Shown here piece after piece: positions 52,628-60,325 of a stretch of DNA of 64,000 nucleotides (position 1 is the first letter of the stretch; each line of letters starts with the position of its first letter). A program made the translations under genes and the position numbers. The notes beneath the pieces are model-generated. The model searched no databases and was not told the origin of the DNA. It worked only from the letters and a program-made list of their open reading frames with translations. This stretch comes from Pedobacter sp. HDW13 (GTDB lineage: Bacteria; Bacteroidota; Bacteroidia; Sphingobacteriales; Sphingobacteriaceae): positions 1,488,001 through 1,552,000 of the forward strand of contig NZ_CP049868.1 in assembly GCF_011303555.1 (NCBI RefSeq). The letters run 5' to 3'.

Positions 52628-53938
52628 ATGAGCAAGAAATTAAGAATATTTATCCTGCTGATAAGCTTATCGCTTTCGGGTTTTGCACAGCAAAAGCTAA
52701 GCCTGCAAGAAGCCATTACCATTGCTTTACAGAATAACTACGATATTAAAATCAGCAAAAATCAGATCGACATTGCAAAAAACAATGCCAATATTGGTAA
52801 TGCAGGTATGTTGCCTAATCTTTCGGGAAGTTATACCAATGGCGGGAGTATCCAAAATACGCGGCAAACGCCTGCAACCGGGCCAGATAGGGTAATTACG
52901 GGTGCCAAAAGTACCAATAACAGTTATGGTGCCGATTTAAACTGGACCATTTTTGATGGTTTTAGCATGTTCGCCAATTACGACCGCCTGAAGGAGCTGC
53001 AAAAACAAGGCGAGCTGAATGCCCGTTTAACCATTTTAACTACCGTAGCCGATGTAATTACTGCTTATTACGATGTGGTAAGGCAACAACAGCTGGTTAT
53101 CGCTGCTGATAGTGCTATGGATGTTTCCGTTTTGCGCGCCAATATTGCCAAAACAAAATTACAACTCGGCCGCGGCTCAAAACTGGATGTATTAAGCGCA
53201 CAGGTAGATTACAATACAGATACTTCAAGCTACCTGCAGGCAAAAAACACTTTGCAGGTGGCCAGGGTACGTTTAAATCAGTTAATGGTGAGGGATATTA
53301 GCACTTCATTTTCGGTAGAAAATAAAATTGATGTAGATAAAGGTATTTCGTTTAGTAAAATGGCCGAAATGGCCGAACAACAGAACCCAAATGTGCAAAA
53401 CGCATTTATTAACCAGCGCATTGCTGCTCTAAATCTAAAATCAATCCGCGGGGCTAGGTACCCATCGGTAAGCTTAAATTCGGGTTACAGCAGGGCAAAC
53501 AGTACCAGCCCAACAGGCTTTAACCAAAAATTTGCTGCAAACGGATTTACCTATGGCGTTACCGCAAGTATTAATTTGTTTAATGGCTTTTTACAGCGCC
53601 AGCAAGAGCGGAATGCAAAAATAGAGATAGATAACTCTGCCATTACCCTAAACAAAACGAAGCTGGATGTAAATTCGCAATTGCTTACCGCATACGAAAA
53701 TTACAATACCTATCTGGATTTGATTAAGCTTGAGCAGCGAAATGTAGATATTGCCAAAGAAAATCTGGATATTACCTTAGCGAAATATCGCTTAGGCAGC
53801 ATTGCCCCGTTAGAACTGAGAGAAGCGCAGCGTAATGCCATTGATGCACAAAACCGTTTCATTGAAATGCAGTATCAGGCCAAAATAGCCGAAACCACAT
53901 TAAAAGCAATTAGCGGAAGTATTGATTTGATTAAATAA
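52628..53938 (+). CDS. TolC family outer-membrane efflux protein
   Basis: The protein has 436 residues with a signal peptide (KLRIFILLISLSLSGFAQ). Two halves of long helices with a conserved pattern follow: LSLQEAITIALQNNYDIKISK at the start of the first, and LNLKSIRGARYPSVSLNSGYSR and LELREAQRNAIDAQNRFIEMQYQAK in the second. This is the OEP/TolC layout. It forms the outer-membrane channel of the RND pump encoded just upstream. The 255-base spacer that follows holds repeated GTTAAAATA units and a weak -7 element (TATCTTTA, 54176-54183) for the kinase gene. Confidence 0.93.
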   Translation: MSKKLRIFILLISLSLSGFAQQKLSLQEAITIALQNNYDIKISKNQIDIAKNNANIGNAGMLPNLSGSYTNGGSIQNTRQTPATGPDRVITGAKSTNNSYGADLNWTIFDGFSMFANYDRLKELQKQGELNARLTILTTVADVITAYYDVVRQQQLVIAADSAMDVSVLRANIAKTKLQLGRGSKLDVLSAQVDYNTDTSSYLQAKNTLQVARVRLNQLMVRDISTSFSVENKIDVDKGISFSKMAEMAEQQNPNVQNAFINQRIAALNLKSIRGARYPSVSLNSGYSRANSTSPTGFNQKFAANGFTYGVTASINLFNGFLQRQQERNAKIEIDNSAITLNKTKLDVNSQLLTAYENYNTYLDLIKLEQRNVDIAKENLDITLAKYRLGSIAPLELREAQRNAIDAQNRFIEMQYQAKIAETTLKAISGSIDLIK

Positions 53939-54193
53939 GCCGGGCGGGATTAATCTGAAACGCACAAATAAAAAATTGTTGTTTACGGTTAAAAAACATT
54001 AGGGACTGTTATTAAAGCTATTTTTGTAATTAAAAACACAATAATATCTGATTGTTGGTTAAAATACGTAAACTATTGATTAAAAACCTTTAATAAAGCA
54101 CATGGTGGTTAAAATACTGCTAATAAGCGTTAAAATGAGGTAACGAAATTATTTCAAGTTTAAAATTCTGTAATTTATCTTTATATTTAATCC

Positions 54194-55057
54194 ATGATAC
54201 TTGTTGCAGATAGTGGCTCTTCAAAAACCGATTGGATGGGCTACCACAATGGCGAAACAGTTAAGTTTAGCACGCCGGGAATAAATCCTTATTTTTTAAG
54301 TGAGCAGGAAATTTCCAAGTTAATTTCTAAAAACGAATCCTTAATCCAATATGCAGATGAGGTTAAAGAGATTTATTTTTTTGGGGCGGGTTGCTCCTCT
54401 CCTGATAAGCACGAAGTGGTTTCGAACGGGCTATCAACCATTTTCACCAAAGCTTTTATTTCTGTAGATCATGATCTTTTAGGTTCAGTGTATGCTACCT
54501 GCGGAAATGCCGAAGGCTTAAATTGTATTTTAGGTACAGGGTCTAACATTTGTTATTTCGACGGTAAGAAAATACACGATGGCCACCACGGCTTGGGTTA
54601 TGTTCTAGGCGATGAGGGTTCGGGTACCTTCTTTGGAAAAAAAGTATTGTTAAGTTACTTATACAATAAAATGCCTTCAAACTTAGCAGCAGAGTTTAAA
54701 AAAACCTTCCCTGCAGAAAAAGAGCAGATTATTACCAACGTGTACCAAAAACCATTTCCAAATATATATTTAGCAGGTTTTAGCCGTTTTATGGCTAACC
54801 ACAAAGACCACCCTTTTATTCAGGAAATATTAAGAAAAGGCTTTCAGGAATTTGTAGATACCAACGTTAAAGATTATCCCAAACATAAAAATGTACCCTG
54901 CCATTTTGTAGGTTCTATTGCCTACTATTATCAGGACGCACTCATTTCGGTATTGGTAGAAAACGGCATTGAGCCCGGCAAAATTTTACAAAAACCAATT
55001 GATGAGCTGTTTAATTTTATTTTGCACAAAGAGGGCATCATTCAGCAAGCCAGTTAA
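54194..55057 (+). CDS. BadF/BadG/BcrA-type kinase (N-acetylglucosamine kinase-like)
   Basis: The protein has 287 residues of the ASKHA fold. MILVADSGSSKTDW is the first phosphate loop, LGTGSNICYFDGKK the second, and GLGYVLGDEGSGTFFGK the family signature. FVGSIAYYYQDAL is the adenosine site. The family has members that phosphorylate N-acetylglucosamine or other sugars at the expense of ATP. The compact 287-residue form is the one found in many Bacteroidota. It is cytoplasmic with its own promoter and no operon partner: the next gene starts 110 bases later. Confidence 0.85.
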   Translation: MILVADSGSSKTDWMGYHNGETVKFSTPGINPYFLSEQEISKLISKNESLIQYADEVKEIYFFGAGCSSPDKHEVVSNGLSTIFTKAFISVDHDLLGSVYATCGNAEGLNCILGTGSNICYFDGKKIHDGHHGLGYVLGDEGSGTFFGKKVLLSYLYNKMPSNLAAEFKKTFPAEKEQIITNVYQKPFPNIYLAGFSRFMANHKDHPFIQEILRKGFQEFVDTNVKDYPKHKNVPCHFVGSIAYYYQDALISVLVENGIEPGKILQKPIDELFNFILHKEGIIQQAS

Positions 55058-55167
55058 ATCAAAATCTACTTTAAAGCTATAATAAATTGTTAAAATATGC
55101 TTAAGATTGTAAACATAAGCCCACAAACTTTTGTTATACTTTTAACAGCATATAATTGCGAATACAT

Positions 55168-55560
55168 ATGAAGAGAATACTGGTAGTAGATGATGATATT
55201 GAGGTTTTAGAAACCATACAATTGATACTGGAAATTGGCGGCTTTAAAGTTTCTGCACTAAATGACGGGGAAGAAATTTTCAACCGGATAGCGCAGTTTA
55301 ACCCTGATTTGATTTTACTGGATATTTCGCTTGGACATATAGATGGGCGTATTTTGTGCGAGCAGTTAAAGTCTATTGAAAGCACTTCAAAGATTCCGAT
55401 TTTACTGATTTCGGGCTTATACGATCCCAAAGATTTTACCACGCTAAACTATGGTCAGGATGATTTTTTATCTAAACCTTTCCAGATGGATGTGTTGTTG
55501 AAGAAAATTTCAAAAATCCTTTCGCTTGAAGAAGATCAACCTAGTTTTCTTTTGAATTAA
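55168..55560 (+). CDS. Single-domain response regulator (receiver only)
   Basis: The protein has 130 residues from the ATG at 55168; a TTG at 55156 is also in frame. It is a complete receiver domain: acidic pair in ILVVDDDIE, phosphoacceptor Asp in LILLDISLGH (about residue 51), Ser/Thr in ILLISG and lysine in DFLSKPF. There is no output domain, so it works through protein contact, for instance with a histidine kinase or phosphotransferase not in this window. It is a single gene. Confidence 0.9.
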   Translation: MKRILVVDDDIEVLETIQLILEIGGFKVSALNDGEEIFNRIAQFNPDLILLDISLGHIDGRILCEQLKSIESTSKIPILLISGLYDPKDFTTLNYGQDDFLSKPFQMDVLLKKISKILSLEEDQPSFLLN

Positions 55561-55668
55561 GCGTAACATACACGATTTTAAAGCCAAAGAACCCAGCGTT
55601 TTTTGGCTTTCTTTTTAGCGCCATTCCCTCTCCCTCTTCCATCTGTCATTTTGGCAAATAAAACCCTT

Positions 55669-55684
55669 TGGAACAACCCTTGTT
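55669..55684 (+). promoter_or_regulatory. Sigma-54-like promoter before htpG
   Basis: TGGAACAACCCTTGTT has the -24 GG (55670-55671) and -12 TTG (55680-55682) at the 9-base spacing of the RpoN consensus TGGCACgnnnnTTGCw, with the C-to-A and C-to-T changes. The predicted start is about 55694, 24 bases before the ATG. No standard -7 element is seen here. Confidence 0.4.
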
Positions 55685-55717
55685 ATGCAGGATATAGATT
55701 AAACAATTTATTCACAT

Positions 55718-57604
55718 ATGAGCATACAGGAAAAAGGAAATATCTCGATACATACTGAGAACATCTTCCCGATAATTAAGAAGTTTTTATACTCTGATAA
55801 CGAAATTTTTCTTCGTGAGTTGGTTTCTAACGCGGTAGATGCAGTTCAAAAAATTAAAAGATTAGGCTCTTTGGGCCAGTTTAACGGCGAAGTTGGCCAG
55901 CCATTGGTACAGGTTGCTGTTGATAAAGAAGCAAAAACCATTACCATCAGCGATAATGGTTTGGGTATGACTGCCGAAGAAATCAAAAAATACATTAACC
56001 AGGTAGCATTTTCAGGTGCAAGCGAGTTTGTAGAAAAATTCAAAGACGCCAAAGATGCCAACGAAATCATCGGTAAATTCGGTTTAGGTTTCTATTCAGC
56101 ATTTATGGTGGCAGATTTGGTTGAAATCCAAACTTTATCATACCAGGATGACGCTGAGCCTGCACGTTGGGTTTGTGATGGCAGTACCGAATTCGAAATT
56201 ACCGAAGGTACCAAAACCAATCGCGGTACAGATATTATCCTGCATGTAAACAAAGATTCGGAAGAGTTTTTAGAAGAATCAAAACTTCAGGAAATTCTTG
56301 ATAAATACGCTAAATTTTTGCCTGTTCCAATTAAGTTTGGTACCAAAACAGAATCTGTTGAAGATGGTGTTGATGAAGAAGGTAAAGCAAAATACAGCGA
56401 TGTAACCGTTGATAACATCGTCAATACCACCAACCCTATATGGACAAAAGCGCCTGCAGATTTGTCAGACGAAGATTACCTGAATTTTTACCGCGAATTA
56501 TATCCATTTTCGGAAGAGCCTTTATTCTGGATCCACTTAAATGTAGATTATCCGTTTAACTTAACCGGTGTGTTGTATTTCCCTAAGTTGAAAAACGACT
56601 TTGAAATGCAACGCAACAAAATCAAATTATACTCGCGCCAGGTGTTTATTACCGACGAGGTAAAAGATATCGTACCTGAATTTTTGATGTTATTGCATGG
56701 TGTAATCGATTCGCCGGATATTCCGTTAAACGTATCACGTAGTTTCTTACAGGCCGATAGCAACGTTAAAAAGATCAATAACTACATTACCAAAAAGGTA
56801 GCCGATAAACTTGCTGAATTATTTGCAAAAGACCGTAAAGCTTACGAAGATAAGTGGAAAGACATTGGTCTTTTTGTTAAATACGGAATGATTAGCGAAG
56901 AGAAATTTTATGATAAGGCTAAAGATTTTGCATTGGTTGGCAACACCAAAAACGAGCTTTATACCTTACCAGAATACAAAGAGAAAGTATCGCCTTTACA
57001 AACCGATAAAAATGGTAGCGTGGTTTATTTATACACCAACGATGCTGCTAAACAGGATGCCTTTATACAATCGGCCAATAAAAAAGAGTACGATGTACTG
57101 GTACTGGATTCGCCAATTGATAACCATTTCATCAATCAGTTAGAGCAGAAGCTTGAAAAAACATCAATCAAACGTGTTGATTCGAGCGTTGCTGATAAGC
57201 TGATTGAAAAAGATGAGCAAAACGAGCACGTTTTAACCGAAGATCAGGTTAAGGAAGTAACCGGCATTTTCGAAAAAGCCATTACCAAACCTGGTATGCA
57301 TGTAGAAATTGTGGCTTTACACCCTGAAGAGTTACCTGTTACCATTACAATGGATGAGTTTATGCGCCGTATGAAAGATATGGCTGCTATGGGTGGCGGA
57401 ATGGGCTTTTATGGCCAGATGCCAGACAATTACAAAGTTGCCATTAACGGTAACCATAAGTTAATTGGTAAAATCCTTAAATCGGAAGAGGCTGAGCAAA
57501 GTACCTTAGCTAAGCAAGCAGTAGATTTAGCCTTGCTGGCACAAGGCATGTTAACCGGAGCTGAGTTAACTGCTTTCGTTAGCAGAAGCGTAGAGCTAAT
57601 TTAA
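55718..57604 (+). CDS. htpG: Molecular chaperone HtpG (Hsp90)
   Basis: The protein has 628 residues. The N-terminal ATPase domain has FLRELVSNAVDAVQKIK, SDNGLGMTAEEI and GKFGLGFYSAFMVAD. The middle domain has VDYPFNLTGVLYFPK, LYSRQVFITDEVKDIVPEFL and DSPDIPLNVSRSFLQ. The C-terminal dimerisation domain ends LAQGMLTGAELTAFVSRSVELI. It is the bacterial Hsp90, an ATP-driven folding chaperone of the cytoplasm. The upstream sequence has a sigma-54-like -24/-12 pair rather than the usual -7 element. A terminator follows at 57629. Confidence 0.97.
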   Translation: MSIQEKGNISIHTENIFPIIKKFLYSDNEIFLRELVSNAVDAVQKIKRLGSLGQFNGEVGQPLVQVAVDKEAKTITISDNGLGMTAEEIKKYINQVAFSGASEFVEKFKDAKDANEIIGKFGLGFYSAFMVADLVEIQTLSYQDDAEPARWVCDGSTEFEITEGTKTNRGTDIILHVNKDSEEFLEESKLQEILDKYAKFLPVPIKFGTKTESVEDGVDEEGKAKYSDVTVDNIVNTTNPIWTKAPADLSDEDYLNFYRELYPFSEEPLFWIHLNVDYPFNLTGVLYFPKLKNDFEMQRNKIKLYSRQVFITDEVKDIVPEFLMLLHGVIDSPDIPLNVSRSFLQADSNVKKINNYITKKVADKLAELFAKDRKAYEDKWKDIGLFVKYGMISEEKFYDKAKDFALVGNTKNELYTLPEYKEKVSPLQTDKNGSVVYLYTNDAAKQDAFIQSANKKEYDVLVLDSPIDNHFINQLEQKLEKTSIKRVDSSVADKLIEKDEQNEHVLTEDQVKEVTGIFEKAITKPGMHVEIVALHPEELPVTITMDEFMRRMKDMAAMGGGMGFYGQMPDNYKVAINGNHKLIGKILKSEEAEQSTLAKQAVDLALLAQGMLTGAELTAFVSRSVELI

Positions 57605-57628
57605 GCAATCTTAAAGCTAATATATTTA

Positions 57629-57662
57629 AAGGGGAGACCATTTGTGGTACTCCCCTTTTTTG
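57629..57662 (+). terminator. htpG terminator
   Basis: AAGGGGAGACCA (57629-57640) pairs, with one bulge, with TGGTACTCCCCTT (57645-57657) and a T run follows. Confidence 0.85.
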
Positions 57663-57686
57663 TGGTTTAATAAAAAATCAAGGCAT

Positions 57687-57713
57687 AAAAAAAGTCCCGA
57701 TTTACATCAGGAC
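57687..57713 (-). terminator. Terminator of the 57761-58650 pair
   Basis: GTCCCGAT (57694-57701) pairs with ATCAGGAC (57706-57713) with one mismatch. On the minus strand a run of seven T follows. Confidence 0.75.
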
Positions 57714-57760
57714 CTTAGGTAAGAATTTTCGGGAACTCTTAGATTAAAATTAATATTTTA

Positions 57761-58255
57761 TTAGCTGGCTAATACGCCTTGTTTCTGATCTACATTAAAG
57801 TAATCTTTATGCTCTTCGATCATTTTAGCAATAGTTGCAGCTTTAGTATCAGTGATTTTAAATTCAAACGCAGGCTCCTGGTTTTTCTTTGATCTAACCA
57901 TTTTCTCTGTGTAAAAACGGTACACTAAACCATTGGTTAATAAACCATATTTAGCTTTTGTTTTACGGAAATACTTAGATAAGCGCGAATCGTGGATATC
58001 TAAATTATCGTTATGGTGTTTACACTCAACCAGAATAGTTGGCTCGCCATCTTTCATAATGGTGTAATCTACCTTTTTACTTTTCTTAACCCCAAAATCT
58101 AAAACTGCTTCAGACTGAACCTCAGAAGGATCGAAGCCTAAAATTTGAATAAAAGGCATTACTAAGGCATTCCGCGTTAAATCTTCAGATTGAACTTGTG
58201 GAAGCATTTTCTTAATTCTTACGGCAAATTGCCCGATTTCGTCTTTTAATTCCAT
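57761..58255 (-). CDS. Small HsdR N-terminal domain (PD-(D/E)XK) protein
   Basis: The protein has 164 residues, consisting only of the HsdR_N-type domain: LTRNALVMPFIQILGFDPSEVQSEAVLDFG, VDYTI, ILVECKHH (the PD-(D/E)XK core) and KYGLLTNGLVYRFYTEK. The sequence is clearly related to residues 1-150 of the 15313-16377 protein. There is no restriction-modification neighbour. It is in a two-gene unit with the 58276-58650 gene, 20 bases apart. The active-site residues are present, so nuclease activity is possible, but a binding role is equally compatible. Confidence 0.85.
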   Translation of the reverse strand: MELKDEIGQFAVRIKKMLPQVQSEDLTRNALVMPFIQILGFDPSEVQSEAVLDFGVKKSKKVDYTIMKDGEPTILVECKHHNDNLDIHDSRLSKYFRKTKAKYGLLTNGLVYRFYTEKMVRSKKNQEPAFEFKITDTKAATIAKMIEEHKDYFNVDQKQGVLAS

Positions 58256-58275
58256 GGTAATATCTTTGTTGGTAG

Positions 58276-58650
58276 TTAATTTTTTAAGTTATATTGATTG
58301 AATACCGAGTTAGCCGTGATGATGATCTGATCTAAACTTTGTTTATCGAAAAAATTCCTGTTCAACATATCAACCATATAAGTCAGTTTAGTAATATCAC
58401 CGGCGCGCATGGTAAATTGAAAACTTTTCATCCCATCTTTAATCGCCTGCTGAACGTAATTACGCACAACCAAAAAAGATTTTCTAAAAGCGTATTCGCT
58501 ATCCAGCTTACCTTCTACCAAATTTTTCATATCGAGATTGCTGTACTCATTCTGCATTCTCTGATAAATATCTGCGTTCACCCCCTGTTTTTTGAGGATC
58601 CCGTTGTAGTAGATCTTATTAAGTAAGTACTCGTATTCGTTGTGTTTCAT
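58276..58650 (-). CDS. Hypothetical helical protein
   Basis: The protein has 124 residues with no signal peptide, and is helical and charged (MKHNEYEYLLNKIYYNGILKK, DMKNLVEGKLDSEYAFRKSFLVV). I recognise no family. It is the first gene of the unit with the HsdR-N protein, so it may assist it. Translation of the second gene is close behind. Confidence 0.65.
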   Translation of the reverse strand: MKHNEYEYLLNKIYYNGILKKQGVNADIYQRMQNEYSNLDMKNLVEGKLDSEYAFRKSFLVVRNYVQQAIKDGMKSFQFTMRAGDITKLTYMVDMLNRNFFDKQSLDQIIITANSVFNQYNLKN

Positions 58651-58710
58651 TTTAGAGGAAGATAGATGTAGGGGAATATTTTTCTTATTTTTCGGTATTA
58701 TTTACTTTTC

Positions 58711-58860
58711 TTGTTTTTTCTATTGTTAATTTTTAACCCAGTATTGTATGGCCTGTTTTTAATTTACTTATCTACAGGCTACACAAGATTGGGCAGGCAG
58801 ATGTTTTTCATCGGGAGCTTTTTAACACTTCCAATTATTTGTTTTTGGCAAACAGTTTAA
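58711..58860 (+). CDS. Possible small membrane protein (49 residues)
   Basis: The frame starts with TTG at 58711 and ends at TAA 58858-58860. It reads as a hydrophobic peptide with two membrane segments (FFLLLIFNPVLYGLFLIYLS and QMFFIGSFLTLPIICFW), with TGYTRLGR between. No ATG start exists in frame and no promoter was found, so it could be a remnant. It lies about 180 bases upstream of the LytTR regulator gene. Confidence 0.3.
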   Translation: MFFLLLIFNPVLYGLFLIYLSTGYTRLGRQMFFIGSFLTLPIICFWQTV

Positions 58861-58892
58861 AGATTAGAAAAAGAAGTTAGGCTGGTAAGTTT

Positions 58893-58928
58893 TTTACATC
58901 AACCCCGGAGAATTTTACACGAAACCCC
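58893..58928 (+). promoter_or_regulatory. Tandem TTTACA/ACCCC boxes before the LytTR regulator
   Basis: TTTACATCAACCCC (58893-58906) and TTTACACGAAACCCCC (58914-58929) are direct repeats 21 bases apart, two helical turns. A related box lies at 60264 in the divergent kinase/precursor promoter region. LytTR proteins bind direct repeats, so these are candidate sites for the 59039 regulator. Confidence 0.55.
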
Positions 58929-59038
58929 CGGTTTTTTCAGATAAAACTGGGGAGAAGTTTTTTTTAGCCCTATTATTAAATCAATGCATTTTTATTTAAC
59001 TTGCAATCAAATCATAAAAACAAACATATTTAATAATC

Positions 59039-59782
59039 ATGAATCTAAAATGCGTTGTTATTGACGACGAGCAACATGCAATTGAGGTACTAACGGATCA
59101 CATTGCCGAAATGCCTGGTTTAACGGTTTTTAAGACTTTTACCAGCCCTGTACAGGCACTTACAGAAATTAGTGTTGACGATGAGATTGATTTATTGTTT
59201 ATGGACATTGACATGCCAGGCATAAACGGTCTGGAGTTGGCTAAAAACATCAGAGAGAAAGCGAAATACCTGATATTTACTACCGCACATCCAGACTACG
59301 CCCTACAAGCATTTGATGTACAATCGGATCAATACTTACTTAAACCAATTTCCTTTGCAAAATTTGCATTAGGCATTGACCGGATTTTAAAGAAAGAGGC
59401 CAACGCTGCAAAAGCTACTCCGAAAGAAGCTGATCAGGTTGCTGCCCTTTACATTAAAGGCGATCATAAGTATGCTTTTTCGAACATTGCCATTGATGAG
59501 ATACTTTACATCAAGGCTTTGCAAAATTACATCCAGATAATTACCAAATCTGAAACCCATACAACCTACCTTACATTAAAGGAGATCGAAAAAGCGCTTG
59601 AAACTCATGCGTTTATCAGGGTAAACAAATCAAATATTGTTGCCAAAACTGCCATAAAAAAGGTTGATGGCAATATTATACGTTTGGTAAACAATGAAAT
59701 GATACAAATTGGCGAAGGTTATAAAGATGCTTTCTTTGCCTATGTTCAAAGTAGTTTACTAAAATCGACTAGAAACCAGTAG
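59039..59782 (+). CDS. LytTR family response regulator of the RiPP locus
   Basis: The protein has 247 residues. The receiver domain (about 2-120) has IDDEQHAIEVL and the phosphoacceptor in LLFMDIDMPGINGLELAK (D57). The LytTR DNA-binding domain (about 138-235) has ILYIKALQNYIQIITKSETHTTYLTLKEIEKAL, then FIRVNKSNIVAKTAIKKV. Its cognate kinase is probably the LytS-type protein at 60326-61441, because the two flank the precursor genes and have similar upstream boxes. Its last 14 bases overlap the end of the antisense precursor gene 59769-59933. Confidence 0.92.
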   Translation: MNLKCVVIDDEQHAIEVLTDHIAEMPGLTVFKTFTSPVQALTEISVDDEIDLLFMDIDMPGINGLELAKNIREKAKYLIFTTAHPDYALQAFDVQSDQYLLKPISFAKFALGIDRILKKEANAAKATPKEADQVAALYIKGDHKYAFSNIAIDEILYIKALQNYIQIITKSETHTTYLTLKEIEKALETHAFIRVNKSNIVAKTAIKKVDGNIIRLVNNEMIQIGEGYKDAFFAYVQSSLLKSTRNQ

Positions 59783-59933
59783 TAGTAAGCACAATGATGC
59801 TCCAGGTACCATTAGTGGCAATTGTTTGACTTTGATCGGTAATTGGATTGGTTTCAAAGTTATTTTGGTCTTTGATACTTTTATAAACGAATACTGTTTT
59901 TTTAGTCAATTTGGCTGTTTGTTGCATTTTCAT
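59769..59933 (-). CDS. RiPP precursor peptide 2 (cysteine-free, Ser/Thr-rich)
   Basis: The peptide has 54 residues, starting MKMQQTAKLTKKTVFVYKSI. The leader (TAKLTKKTVFVYK, basic) is followed by DQNNFETNPITDQSQTIATNGTW and a tail SIIVLTTTGF. It has about 75 percent identity to precursor 1 over the first 44 residues, and TNPITDQSQTIATNGTW is identical. There is no cysteine. Eleven Thr and four Ser would be the substrates of the lanthipeptide dehydratase at 61438-64000. There is no signal peptide; such peptides are exported by dedicated transporters. It is the second of two precursors on the minus strand, 101 bases after the first. Confidence 0.7.
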   Translation of the reverse strand: MKMQQTAKLTKKTVFVYKSIKDQNNFETNPITDQSQTIATNGTWSIIVLTTTGF

Positions 59934-59968
59934 GATTGAATATACTTTAAATGTTAGAATTATATGAA

Positions 59969-59998
59969 GAACGGCTATTAAAAAAAAATCGCCCGTTC
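59969..59998. other. Hairpin between the two precursor genes
   Basis: GAACGG (59969-59974) pairs with CCGTTC (59993-59998). The T run on the minus strand lies in the loop rather than after the stem, so it is not a standard terminator. It may be a processing or attenuation site. Confidence 0.35.
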
Positions 59999-60034
59999 GT
60001 GAATTATTAAAAGTTATTAAAAGCGAACTGTTAA

Positions 60035-60181
60035 CTAGATAGCAAAAATCCAGGTACCGTTTGTTGCAATAGTCTGGCTTTGATCGGTAATTGGGTTAGT
60101 ACTGAAGTTGTTTTGATCTTTAATGTTTTTATAAACAAATACAGTTTTTTTTGCAAGTTTAGTTGTGTGTTGCGCTTTCAT
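60035..60181 (-). CDS. RiPP precursor peptide 1 (cysteine-free, Ser/Thr-rich)
   Basis: The peptide has 48 residues, starting MKAQHTTKLAKKTVFVYKNI and continuing DQNNFSTNPITDQSQTIATNGTW, then IFAI. The leader-core layout and sequence are shared with precursor 2. It contains no cysteine, so no lanthionine ring can form. Dehydration of Thr/Ser would give a linear peptide with dehydro-residues. It is divergent from the LytS-type kinase gene, 144 bases away, and lies on the same strand as the dehydratase. The gene is too short for standard gene callers. Confidence 0.7.
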   Translation of the reverse strand: MKAQHTTKLAKKTVFVYKNIKDQNNFSTNPITDQSQTIATNGTWIFAI

Positions 60182-60245
60182 GGTATATTATTTTAGATGT
60201 GATTTTTTATTGTTGTTATTAATTTCTGTAAAGGTGCGGCAGAAA

Positions 60246-60279
60246 AACAACTACCACTATTTTTTTACACAAACCCCCA
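60246..60279. promoter_or_regulatory. LytTR-like box between precursor 1 and the kinase gene
   Basis: TTTACACAAACCCCC (60264-60278) matches the second box at 58914 almost exactly. A weaker partner (ACAACTACCAC) begins at 60246, 21 bases upstream, the same spacing as the pair before the regulator gene. It could serve both divergent genes. Confidence 0.5.
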
Positions 60280-60325
60280 TTTTTGGGAGATAAAAACCGC
60301 ATTTCAATAGATTAAAAGCAAAAAA

